DNA of 64,000 nt, from NCBI RefSeq assembly GCF_018257795.1, contig NZ_JAERJD010000009.1:162936-226935 (forward strand), in the 5' to 3' direction. The translations under genes and the position numbers were made by a program. Shown in pieces: positions 21,497 through 30,272 of the stretch; positions within the stretch are counted from its first letter, which is position 1; each line of letters opens with the position of its first letter. The notes under the pieces were generated by a model that worked only from the letters and a program-made list of their open reading frames with translations, ran no database searches and had not been told where the DNA came from. The stretch is from Citrobacter sp. JGM124. GTDB lineage: Bacteria > Pseudomonadota > Gammaproteobacteria > Enterobacterales > Enterobacteriaceae.

Positions 21497-22351
21497 TTAT
21501 TCCTCTTCACGCTCTTTACTGATGCGTAAACGATCATAGTATTCATCTTCAGCTGCGATGATTTCATCCATGAGTGACCCCATATCGACTTTATGTTCTT
21601 CTTCCACAAACCGCCCGGTCAGCGGTACTTCAGGGGTGAGTTTACCTTCTTCATATAACTGCCAGATCTCCTTCGCATAGCGAGTCTTGAGTAATTGCGG
21701 AGCGAACTGACCGTAATAAGCTGTAATATTATTCACATCGCGTTCAAACATGGACTCAGCATGGTTATTTGCTGCCGCATCGACGGCCTGGGGCAAGTCA
21801 ATGATCACTGGCCCCTGAGAGTCCATCAGCACGTTAAACTCTGATAAGTCACCATGGACTAACCCGGCACATAACATGCGTACAATATTACGGATCATGA
21901 TGTGAAAATCACTAATCGCATTTTCTTCCGTCAGTGTGACATCGCTCAAACGCGGGGCCACCATTCCGTCCGCATCTGTTACCAATTCCATGAGTAAGAC
22001 ACCGTCGAGACAGATATAAGGCTCAGGAACACGCACGCCAGCTTTGTCCAGACGGAATAAGGCGTCTACTTCGGCTGTTTGCCAAGTCTCTTCTTGCTGT
22101 TTTCGACCAAATTTTGAGCCTTTTTGCATGGCACGGGCACTTCGGGAATTACGCGTTTTACGCCCTTCCTGATACTGTACCGCTTGTTTAAAGCTACGCT
22201 GGGTTGCTTCTTTGTAGACCTTAGCGCAGCGAATTGAGTCACCACATAACACCGTGTACACGTCAGCTTCCTTGCCACTTTTCAGGCGCTGAAGGACTTC
22301 GTCTATCAAACCATCATCAACCAGAGGTTGGATTCTACTTGGAATTTTCAT
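21497..22351 (-). CDS. RIO1-family serine protein kinase
   Basis: This 284-residue protein is a bacterial RIO1-type atypical kinase of the group seen in pseudomonads and several enteric genera. The kinase motifs are clear: ATP-binding Lys in CAKVYKEATQRSFKQ, the catalytic loop LVHGDLSEFNVLM and the metal-binding loop VIIDLPQAVD. The flexible basic segment RKTRNSRSARAMQKGSKFGRK follows the glycine-rich region. RIO kinases act in ribosome biogenesis in eukaryotes and archaea. The bacterial substrates are unknown to me, so a ribosomal role is only an extrapolation. An acidic C-terminal tail (EEHKVDMGSLMDEII...EREEE) is also present. Confidence 0.9.
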   Translation of the reverse strand: MKIPSRIQPLVDDGLIDEVLQRLKSGKEADVYTVLCGDSIRCAKVYKEATQRSFKQAVQYQEGRKTRNSRSARAMQKGSKFGRKQQEETWQTAEVDALFRLDKAGVRVPEPYICLDGVLLMELVTDADGMVAPRLSDVTLTEENAISDFHIMIRNIVRMLCAGLVHGDLSEFNVLMDSQGPVIIDLPQAVDAAANNHAESMFERDVNNITAYYGQFAPQLLKTRYAKEIWQLYEEGKLTPEVPLTGRFVEEEHKVDMGSLMDEIIAAEDEYYDRLRISKEREEE

Positions 22352-22676
22352 GCGGCTTTATACCCTATTTAAGCCGCTTTTCGTATCAATAACATAGACG
22401 GCAGTAATAGAAAAAATTAACAGAGAGCGGATCAATAATTCAATTGTTCTGAAAAATTTTTTTTGAACAAGCTATTTATAAGGTCAGAAGCTATATATTT
22501 TTTAATAAAAACATATGGTTGCTGGTTTCTCTGTTACTCGAGGGTCAAACTATACTGACCAGAACGCGTGTGCATGGCGAGGGGCGTATCGCTTCGGCAC
22601 AGATAAGATGCATAAGTCATCCTGCCAATACAGAGAAGGATTACTGATCCGAGCAACTCGAGTATCTCTGTAGTAT
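22352..22676. other. Intergenic region between RIO kinase and ABC-2 permease genes
   Basis: This 325-bp AT-rich gap lies upstream of the kinase gene and downstream of the permease gene, both on the complement strand. I see no gene, clear promoter or strong hairpin in it. Confidence 0.4.
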
Positions 22677-24959
22677 TCAGACGACTGGGGCTTCTGAATG
22701 TTTACGCCCAACCAATCGATACAGTGCCAGTAAGAATAATAAAATAGCTAAAATTGATATTTTCAGAATCACGGGCATAAGCTCATGAAGATTGGCCCCC
22801 TGTGAATTCAGCATTGTAAATCCATCAATCATCGTGCTGGATGGGAATATTTCCATGAAATAAACGACCCAATTTGGCATGTTAAATGTTGGGAATGATG
22901 CACCTGATGCATAAAAAATAACCATGGATGTGGCCGACAATAATTGCATCGGACGATTAATATTATCCAGGAAACTACCAATAAACATACCCAGTGAGCT
23001 GACCGATGCTGAAAACAGAACAATCATATATAACTGAATGAATATATTGCCTACATTTGGATAACCTTTTAAATAATAAACCCACCCAAATACGAACATG
23101 GCGCCCAGTACACCAATGGTAAACAACCCTAAAAAGGTTCCCGTGAACTGTGAAATATTTATTTTGAATAGACCGCAACTTCTCCGTAGCCCGATAAGCA
23201 TCGAACTGCTAAAAATAAGTGTTTGTTGTAGTATTATAATAAAGACAAGGGGCATGATAAATGTTTCGTATCCCAGCGTTAAATTATAAAGCGGCATTGC
23301 AATGATACTGTCTGAAGACTTGGATGCTAATCTATTAACATCCGTGGTAGCGCTAATGGCATTAGTTATCGCTAATCTGAGGTCTGCGGCAACAGCCATA
23401 TATCCACCAGAAAGATGGACATTAATTCCGCCATTTCCACCCCTGACCACATTATTTTTAAAATCATTATCAATAATGATAACTGCAGAGGTTTCTCTGT
23501 TTCTGAGAGAGTTTAATGCATCCGGAGTGGATGTGCCAACATGTGTGACATCAATTTCTCTCGTTGTTTGAAGATTATTAATTAATGTTCTAGATAATGA
23601 TGACTGATCTAAATCTACAACCGTGATGGGTAACTTAAGATTCACCTGTGCTTCATAAGCACTGGGATAAAACATACTATATATAATTAAAGAAATAATT
23701 GCCGTTGAAAATATAGGTTGGCACCTTTTTATCGATCGTAAGGTACTGACGAAACTCTGTTTAATGCCATCGAATTTAATGTTTTCTTTATGTGTGGGAG
23801 GTAATTTCTTGGTTTTATGCTTACCAAGCAAAGAATATATAATAATTGAAGGGATAATAATATAAAGCGAAAGAATAGCAAACTGATAAAAGCTGGTTGC
23901 AATATCACTACCCAGATTAACCTGCTCCAGTTGAATTCGATAATAATGAGTGAACGGCTGAAAGTTACTCCAGAAATTAGCCCAGCCATTTGCATTAAGA
24001 ATGGATAACGTACCATCTGAATAGGTCAGTGCCGCACTGGTGTAAACGGTTGATATACTTAATGCGGTAAGCATATTTCGTGTGATAGAAATAAACATAA
24101 CAGCAATGCACGCAGTTAAGATACATAAGAATGCGATAGCTAACATCAACACCCACGAATTACCAAATATTGGCCACCCTCTAATCACCGTCTGCCAGAC
24201 ATTATAGAATAAATTCCACAAAAATATTATGATGATATAGGGAAGAGTTCGGGCAATAACGGCTACAGACAGATAGCTTTTACTGTGACTTGTCCATTGA
24301 TTATAGAGGTGTTTAGTCTCAAAAAAACGACCAATAGCGCAAATAACTGCACTGCTGAGAATAATACAGAGCAATACAGGAATAGCAATTGGGGTCAAAA
24401 ATCGTTCATAGCTATTTTGTGAATTACTGATATTCTGTATTTGAATATTCAGTGAGCCAGCATTGGTATGTTGATGAACCATACCCACTTGTGTTCTATT
24501 CTTTGAGGTTTGCAGAGCATCACTTATCGCTGTTTGTAGCGCGATAAAAGCCGCATTGCCGGTTGATCGAAATTGCCCATTGTAGCGAATAACAATAGGG
24601 GTATCACCCGATCGAAAGGAGGCAGCTGTTGCACCGCGAGGGATCTCTACAAAAGCATTGATTGCCATTTCTCGCATCAAGTGCTGTGCCTGGGCATTAT
24701 TTTCAGGCATAGCTATTAGCGTAATGCTCTTTGAGGCATTTATATTGCTGATTATCTCACGACTGAGTGCTGAGTGGTCATAATCCACCACCGCTACGGG
24801 TATTTTTTCTGATACACCATTGCTGAACATTGCACAGATAAAAATGAGCAAAAAAGCAGGTACTATAAATAATAATATTTTCATGTAACGATCATGAAAA
24901 ATGAAATTTATTTCATCATGAAATGATGATGAAAAATTATTCCTGTTACTTAGCATCAT
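22677..24959 (-). CDS. Double-length ABC-2 type permease (two fused permease halves)
   Basis: The product of about 760 residues is twice the usual size of an ABC-2 permease. Each half has the same plan: an N-terminal membrane anchor, a large extracytoplasmic loop opening with a VVDxDxSxLSRxxIxN-type motif (VVDYDHSALSREIISN in the first, VVDLDQSSLSRTLINN in the second), and a block of five or so membrane helices. The second half ends with FPSSTMIDGFTMLNSQGA. I use the ATG at 24959. An in-frame TTG lies six codons upstream. The gene overlaps the HlyD-type gene by 14 bp, so they are cotranslated. Such permeases usually need a cytoplasmic ATPase, but none is encoded nearby. The substrate is unknown, with drug or peptide export the likeliest class. 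Confidence 0.82.
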   Translation of the reverse strand: MMLSNRNNFSSSFHDEINFIFHDRYMKILLFIVPAFLLIFICAMFSNGVSEKIPVAVVDYDHSALSREIISNINASKSITLIAMPENNAQAQHLMREMAINAFVEIPRGATAASFRSGDTPIVIRYNGQFRSTGNAAFIALQTAISDALQTSKNRTQVGMVHQHTNAGSLNIQIQNISNSQNSYERFLTPIAIPVLLCIILSSAVICAIGRFFETKHLYNQWTSHSKSYLSVAVIARTLPYIIIIFLWNLFYNVWQTVIRGWPIFGNSWVLMLAIAFLCILTACIAVMFISITRNMLTALSISTVYTSAALTYSDGTLSILNANGWANFWSNFQPFTHYYRIQLEQVNLGSDIATSFYQFAILSLYIIIPSIIIYSLLGKHKTKKLPPTHKENIKFDGIKQSFVSTLRSIKRCQPIFSTAIISLIIYSMFYPSAYEAQVNLKLPITVVDLDQSSLSRTLINNLQTTREIDVTHVGTSTPDALNSLRNRETSAVIIIDNDFKNNVVRGGNGGINVHLSGGYMAVAADLRLAITNAISATTDVNRLASKSSDSIIAMPLYNLTLGYETFIMPLVFIIILQQTLIFSSSMLIGLRRSCGLFKINISQFTGTFLGLFTIGVLGAMFVFGWVYYLKGYPNVGNIFIQLYMIVLFSASVSSLGMFIGSFLDNINRPMQLLSATSMVIFYASGASFPTFNMPNWVVYFMEIFPSSTMIDGFTMLNSQGANLHELMPVILKISILAILLFLLALYRLVGRKHSEAPVV

Positions 24960-25950
24960 GATTAACCGGCCAATCAAAAATAACTGACATCCCAGGTCGC
25001 ATGCCTTCTACATTTTCTTCAGACCGTAAGCGAACCTCAAATGTTCGAACGTCGTAACCACTGGACTGACGCGTCGCTCTCCAGGTAGCAAAATTGGCTT
25101 TAGGATTAATGAAAAAAACTTTAAATTTTACATTTCTATTTTTTAATGCAGGAATACTTCCCTCAATGGTGTCGCCTATTTTCAGAGCATTAAAACGATC
25201 TTCGCGTAAGTTAACCGTAACCCACAGATTATTCAAATCAACCATACTGTAGATTGGTGTCCCTGCGGAGACTAACTCACCTTCATTAGCAAAACGTTTA
25301 GAAATTTGCCCATTGTTTTTTGCGGTGACACTTAATTCATTAACCAATGATTGCGCAGAGTCAAAAGCTGCTTTCGCTGCATTCACGTTAGCATCTGCAA
25401 TACGGATATCCTCTTCCCGGTTACCGCGTTTTGCCTGCATATATTGTTCATAGGCTGAATTTGTTTTTTGCCTGGCAATATTATATTTGGCAACTGCATC
25501 ATCACGTTCCTGGGCTGATACTGCACGGCTATTGTCATAAAGATTAATTATACGATCTGACAACATCTTAACGTTTTTTTCATCAGCTTGTGCACTAATC
25601 CAGGAGGCTTTCAATGATTCAATATACTCAGAACGCTCACCGTTATGTGCTTTTTCCTGGCTGGCAATGGCAGCCTCTAAATTTTCTTTTGCCTGGCGCG
25701 CACTTTCTGTTGTTTGCTTATCAAATAGACTGACAATGAGCTGTTTATTATGAATATTATCACCTTCTTTAACATGCAACTCGTCTATTCTTCCGGTAAC
25801 TTTACTTGCTATATTAATCTCATCAGTATCTACAATACCTTCTAATATCTCTTGAGAAGAAGAGAAGTGAGAGAGCAAAAAGCCAACGGCTAATACAATA
25901 ATGATGACAGTAAAGACAATAATCTTCATTCCATTTTTTTTCACTGACAT
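24946..25950 (-). CDS. HlyD-type membrane fusion (periplasmic adaptor) protein
   Basis: This 334-residue protein has a single N-terminal membrane anchor (KIIVFTVIIIVLAVGFLLS), a biotinyl-lipoyl-like hairpin starting at SKVTGRIDELHVKEGDNI, a long alpha-helical coiled coil (about residues 75-195) and a beta-barrel region with LWVTVNLREDRFNALKIGD. This is the layout of EmrA/YhiI-like adaptors that link inner-membrane exporters to an outer-membrane channel. I use the ATG at 25950, preceded by AAGAAGGA. It is the first gene of an operon with the double ABC-2 permease. No outer-membrane factor or ATPase is encoded beside it. Confidence 0.88.
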   Translation of the reverse strand: MSVKKNGMKIIVFTVIIIVLAVGFLLSHFSSSQEILEGIVDTDEINIASKVTGRIDELHVKEGDNIHNKQLIVSLFDKQTTESARQAKENLEAAIASQEKAHNGERSEYIESLKASWISAQADEKNVKMLSDRIINLYDNSRAVSAQERDDAVAKYNIARQKTNSAYEQYMQAKRGNREEDIRIADANVNAAKAAFDSAQSLVNELSVTAKNNGQISKRFANEGELVSAGTPIYSMVDLNNLWVTVNLREDRFNALKIGDTIEGSIPALKNRNVKFKVFFINPKANFATWRATRQSSGYDVRTFEVRLRSEENVEGMRPGMSVIFDWPVNHDAK

Positions 25951-27413
25951 GCTGCTGAAATCCTTCTTTAACAACGAGCGGTGGACACTGTGACATAAGA
26001 TAATAGCACACAGGCATATTAGCATACTTAAGTTTGGTCGTAACGATACTACCTTGATAATAGTATGTAATGTATTGATTATACGGGGTAATCAGCCACT
26101 GCTTGTAAAGAAAACTGGTTGTATTTGAGATGAAATGTTTATTTTTTGAAAAAAATATGATTATTTTTCTTGGGTGTAACCAGTCAGCCTGATCTTTAGC
26201 CTTAATCATCTGTTGATGGCTGTGTGCGTTAAGGCACGATTGCGTCATACCTTGAGAAGGTATAAGAAAGGATCTTCCATGAGATCTTACTGCCTCGGTT
26301 GTGGCATAAAATTGATCATGTTCCATATCCTCATTGCTCAAGGAACCCGGGATGTTGGTTCTTTCGTTTCTGTACGAATTGCTGTTATCGACAGGGGGGA
26401 GCTTGTTAATCACTTAAACATTGCTGAACAAGGTCGTATTTTTAATTATGCGGTTCTGATGGCAGGTATTGCTATAATAAATCACGAGAAGGCAGGTAAG
26501 ACTATATTTACTGACAGATTATACTGGTTGTAACAATGATTTATCCGCGGTGAATGCTAAGGTAGCAATAGTAATAATTAAGCTCATTATCCACTTTGAA
26601 TGGTTTAGAACGTTATTTACAACCTGCTGTGGTAGTAATTTTGATGCTGAAGTCGTCTTTTTTACAATTAACATTGTGTTTTCTTAAATCCGGAATGAAA
26701 CCTCTGCATTATGGCATTAACGTATTTTTTATATTAAAAATAATTGTGTTAATTGTATCCTGTATATTATTTTTTGATATAGTAGAAAATCAATGGTATT
26801 TAAAAGCGCGATAAAAAATTAAGATAACAGGCACTAAATATTTAAAATTGGCTTTTTAGCCTCTTTTTATTTCCAGGCCGGTAGTATAGCCATATTCTTT
26901 TAATACCAGACAGTAGTCTGGTATTAAAACGCGGCAGTTACTTGAGTTTAGTTTATTATGCTGAATGCCTTATACCAATAAACGCTTCAGGCTCGAAATC
27001 GTGAACTGTATAAAGTATGGCTCTGTATTTCTCTTCAGCATACAACAGCATTCAGACGATATGGATGGGGAGCATCTGCAAACATGATGGTCTCTCAACA
27101 TCGCCTCATGCCGTGTCTGTCACCAGTGTCCGGGGGCGAAATTATTCATAATGCTACTGGTACGGAAGCACCTAATCAGGGTTGGCTGGTATTATTCTTC
27201 GGTTAAGAGTTACATTGATTTTTTCGGATAATATGATTATCTTTTTATCGAATTGAATAATCAACAACACCCTATACCCATAAGATAACTGTGTCTATAT
27301 GCTGGGGTATTTGATTCTGTCACGGTAATGCAATCTAAATGAAACCATATTGAAATAAAAAAATAATAACTTATCCCCACTTTTATGATGACTGTATAAA
27401 ACTAATTTACCAA
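25951..27413. other. Long intergenic region before the OprP-like porin gene
   Basis: About 1.46 kb holds no gene I can support. Frames of 196 residues (complement, overlapping the adaptor gene) and 106 residues (top strand, 26213-26533) overlap each other and resemble nothing I know. A hydrophobic 72-residue frame at 26596-26814, or its 40-residue inner start MKPLHYGINVFFILKIIVLI, could encode a one-helix membrane peptide. It has no good ribosome binding site. A perfect hairpin lies downstream at 26898. The stretch may contain decayed genes and the porin promoter. A lone CTGTCAC at about 27315 resembles half a Pho box, without a second half. Confidence 0.4.
26898..26929. terminator. Perfect 14-bp palindrome, probable bidirectional terminator
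   Basis: TTTTAATACCAGAC and GTCTGGTATTAAAA pair perfectly across a four-base AGTA loop. The A/T ends give U-runs on both strands. No recognised gene flanks it closely, so it may end an unannotated short transcript, or may be a relic. Confidence 0.6.
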
Positions 27414-28724
27414 ATGAAAATAAATAAATGTGGTATAGCATTATTATTGTGTTTGAGTTCTCAAGTGGCAATTTCTAGCGATGATTTCACTTACAAGCAT
27501 AATTTAAAAGATGGCTTTGGCGTTTCCGCTTATGGCTCCAGCATCGATCTAAAAGGGCGTATTCAATACGACGTTGTCAACTTTAAAGACTATTCTGCAG
27601 CAAGTCAGGGTACGCCATTTAAAGACTCCACTAATGGCATTGTCAGACGTGGAAATATTGGTGCTGAAGGGATTCTACTCAATGTACTTCCCTATGAAGT
27701 TCGTCTCGCCTATGACAGGAAAAAACATTCATGGGACGTTGATCGTGCATGGGCTGGATTTTCTGGATGGCAATTTGCAGATTTTTCTTTTGGCCGTGAT
27801 AAGTTTGGCTGGGGACTGGAAGGGGCCACTAGTTCAAGTTGGATTGTTTCAGCTGAAAGACCCATTATGTATGATTTGACCTCTGGCCGTGATGATATAG
27901 ATTATGGTTATATGGTTAAAAAATCAGGTAGTAATTACAGTATCGCCCTACAAGCCGCCAAGCTTAAATACGAGAGTGGTGATAAAAATATCAACGATAA
28001 TTTTGGTTATTATGGTCGATTGACTTATGCCCCAATCTTAAGTACCAATCAAATATTGCACCTTGGCTTCAGTTACCATGATGCTAACCCAGATAACAAT
28101 GATACAAAGATTGCCACCCGCTTAGAAACCAGAACCAGGCATGACGATAAACTACGCTTTGCGGATGTCAGTAACACCACTAAAGATGACGAGTCCATTA
28201 TTGAACTGGGTTATCAGTATGATAGTTGGCGCTTACAGAGTGAGTATTTCTTCCGGACGGTAAAAGGTGCAGATATAACAACAAAAACGAAAAAAGGCGT
28301 GACCACTACAACCATCGACCCACAAAACGTGCGACTGGATGGTGGCTACCTACAAGTTTCTTACCTGTTTGACTCCAGCCGTCGGTATAGTGTGGCTGAT
28401 GGAAAGTGGGGGAAACCGAATAAATTTAATACATTTGAACCATTTTACCGCTTTGAATACAGCAGCATTAAACCCAACAAGGCTGCCAGTAAAAAACAGC
28501 TAAACAACAATGTACAGGGTGTTAATGCCGTTGACCGTGATGACAAGTATGTTGTTCAGAGTTCAGTTCTGGGTGTCAACTATTTTTATAATGAAAACTT
28601 AAGCTTTAATCTTTCTTATATTCATTCACATATCAGTAATGTTGATACGTCTAAAGAAATTGATGGTAAAAGCGTAAAAAATAGTAATGATGCACTGGTC
28701 GCCAGAGCTCAGTTCATATTTTAA
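27414..28724 (+). CDS. Phosphate/polyphosphate-selective porin, OprP/OprO family
   Basis: This 436-residue protein has a signal peptide (MKINKCGIALLLCLSSQVAISS) and no long hydrophobic segments after it. It is rich in alternating beta-strand patterns and ends in the aromatic ARAQFIF typical of outer-membrane barrels. FGVSAYGSSIDLKGRIQYD, RRGNIGAEGILL, the VDRAWAGFSGW segment and RDKFGWGLEGATSSS resemble the OprO/OprP family, whose trimers take up phosphate or pyrophosphate. Substrate preference cannot be read from sequence alone. It is 12 bp upstream of a secreted ParB-like gene, suggesting one operon. A fuller Pho box was not found. Confidence 0.85.
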   Translation: MKINKCGIALLLCLSSQVAISSDDFTYKHNLKDGFGVSAYGSSIDLKGRIQYDVVNFKDYSAASQGTPFKDSTNGIVRRGNIGAEGILLNVLPYEVRLAYDRKKHSWDVDRAWAGFSGWQFADFSFGRDKFGWGLEGATSSSWIVSAERPIMYDLTSGRDDIDYGYMVKKSGSNYSIALQAAKLKYESGDKNINDNFGYYGRLTYAPILSTNQILHLGFSYHDANPDNNDTKIATRLETRTRHDDKLRFADVSNTTKDDESIIELGYQYDSWRLQSEYFFRTVKGADITTKTKKGVTTTTIDPQNVRLDGGYLQVSYLFDSSRRYSVADGKWGKPNKFNTFEPFYRFEYSSIKPNKAASKKQLNNNVQGVNAVDRDDKYVVQSSVLGVNYFYNENLSFNLSYIHSHISNVDTSKEIDGKSVKNSNDALVARAQFIF

Positions 28725-28736
28725 AAAGGTACTGTT

Positions 28737-29654
28737 ATGAAATATTTAAATTATGTTTTACTGTCTGTTGTGATGGTTAATTCATCGTCCTGGGCTACTG
28801 AAGGTTCTGTTAAAATACCTTCTGTCGTGCAGCTGAAAGTGGCTGATCTGAGACCAACACAGCCGAGTATTGGCACTCAACAAGTCAATTATAAAATCGC
28901 CAGCTATGCATTAAATCCAAAAAAATTATACAATGATTATTGTGAAGACAATGGTGCTGAGGGCGTGGAAAGTTTTAATGAAAAATCATCATTGCTTGAT
29001 CTTCACTCGTTTAAATGTCTTAAGTCATATGGTTCTAACGCTGACGACCTCAAAACTGCTGTTATCGGGCCTGATAAACAATACTATTTAACCGATGGTC
29101 ATCACCTTGTTAGCATGCTAAATACAGTTTCTGGTGAAAACACGCCTGTTTTTATCAGAATTACGGATGATAAATCCAGTCAGGGTTCGATGAAGGATTT
29201 TTGGGATTTTCTGAAGAGTAATAATCTTGCATGGCTAAAAAACCCTCAGTTTGAAACGGTAGACTATCAGTCGTTACCACAGAAAGTATCACCAGAAAGT
29301 TTGCAAAATGATCAGTACCGTTCACTCATGTATTTTTTGCGAAATGTATCTTATAAAAAGCCAAAGTCATCAAATATTCCTTTTTTTGAGTTTTATATTG
29401 CAGAATGGATGAATAAAAAGGTCCCTGTGAACTCTCTGAAATTAGACACAAGAGAAGATTATTATAATGCACTGCAAAAAGTGGCTTATGCGATGACATC
29501 AGCCGCATCTGATGAAGTTGTGGTTGAGTTAGATGGAAAAAAAATAACCGCCAGCGAGTTTGGGGTATTTAATGCTGTTAATAAAAAAGAACTTAATAAA
29601 CTGATTGATCAAAATGGAAAACTGACCGTTTTATTTACGGCGGAACAAAAGTAA
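28737..29654 (+). CDS. Secreted ParB-like (ParB/sulfiredoxin-fold) protein
   Basis: This 305-residue protein has a clear signal peptide (YVLLSVVMVNSSSWA) and so should be periplasmic. Its middle carries the ParB/Srx-fold signature: VVQLKVADLRPTQPSIG near the start of the mature chain and DKQYYLTDGHHLVSMLN, with the GHH motif typical of the 'putative ParB-like nuclease' family. These domains bind nucleotide phosphates in their cytoplasmic relatives. The role of the exported forms is not known to me. Placement directly after an OprP-type porin, with only 12 bp between, suggests a joint role in phosphate or phosphorylated-solute use. That link is inference. Confidence 0.8.
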   Translation: MKYLNYVLLSVVMVNSSSWATEGSVKIPSVVQLKVADLRPTQPSIGTQQVNYKIASYALNPKKLYNDYCEDNGAEGVESFNEKSSLLDLHSFKCLKSYGSNADDLKTAVIGPDKQYYLTDGHHLVSMLNTVSGENTPVFIRITDDKSSQGSMKDFWDFLKSNNLAWLKNPQFETVDYQSLPQKVSPESLQNDQYRSLMYFLRNVSYKKPKSSNIPFFEFYIAEWMNKKVPVNSLKLDTREDYYNALQKVAYAMTSAASDEVVVELDGKKITASEFGVFNAVNKKELNKLIDQNGKLTVLFTAEQK

Positions 29655-30272
29655 TCATTCTGTTCATGGGCAATGCACTCTCAGTGCATCTACAGGCCAG
29701 GATTAAATAGCGGCCCGGTACTATTGAGAGCCTTCAGAAGGCGATTGGTCGGCAGTCAGTCTGGAAAGCGAGTGCTGAGAAACCAGCACTCGCATCGTCT
29801 CTGGCAGATTATGGCGTTAGTGCTTCCTCACATACTCCGTTCCGTACTGGTTTCGCTACGCAGTAACCCGGACCGCTCCCAGCCTCATTCCCCTGGTACG
29901 TTAATGGCATAGCAATCATCGCGGGTATCCGTAACCGATGGACTATCACCCGTTCAGTTCGATGGAATAGGACTGGATACCCCGGTATACCCGGGGACTG
30001 ATCAGTGACTTGATCTTTTCAATTTGCTTACCGATGCACAGTGTAAAATATCATCGTCTTGATTTCTGACACAGGGTTTCATCCCTAAACCGGGCATATG
30101 TCAACATAGGCCCGGGTTCAGAGCATGCCCCGATCGATGTAGTACGCTTCTTTTGGTCGATAAATAAAAAAATTAATAGCATTATCAGGCTATGTAAGAT
30201 CTGAGATTGGTCATGCTCCCTTGGCAGGCCAGATATTGTGTTTATTGGGTATAAGTCTTCCAGGAGGGCTTG
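29655..30272. other. Intergenic region before the restriction endonuclease gene
   Basis: These 618 bp hold no gene I recognise. Two GC-rich inverted repeats stand out: GCGAGTGCTG facing CAGCACTCGC (29768-29793, six-base loop), and CCCCGG facing CCGGGG near 29977-29995. Neither has a T-run. A strong ribosome binding site (CAGGAGGG, 30261-30268) serves the next gene. Confidence 0.45.
29768..29793. other. Perfect 10-bp hairpin downstream of the ParB-like gene
   Basis: GCGAGTGCTG and CAGCACTCGC pair perfectly across the loop AGAAAC. It lies about 110 bp past the stop codon of the ParB-like gene. Without a T-run it may be an mRNA 3' end structure rather than an intrinsic terminator. Confidence 0.55.

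Noticed and set aside
25823..26413. A 196-residue complement-strand frame at the start of the HlyD-type gene
   Set aside because: It overlaps the start of the adaptor gene in another register, ends inside it, and has no protein-like features. It is a shadow frame.
26213..26533. A 106-residue top-strand frame upstream of the porin gene
   Set aside because: It overlaps an opposing long frame and has no recognisable domain or good ribosome binding site.
27315..27332. Possible Pho box before the OprP-like porin
   Set aside because: Only one CTGTCAC half-site is seen, and the second direct repeat needed for a Pho box is missing.
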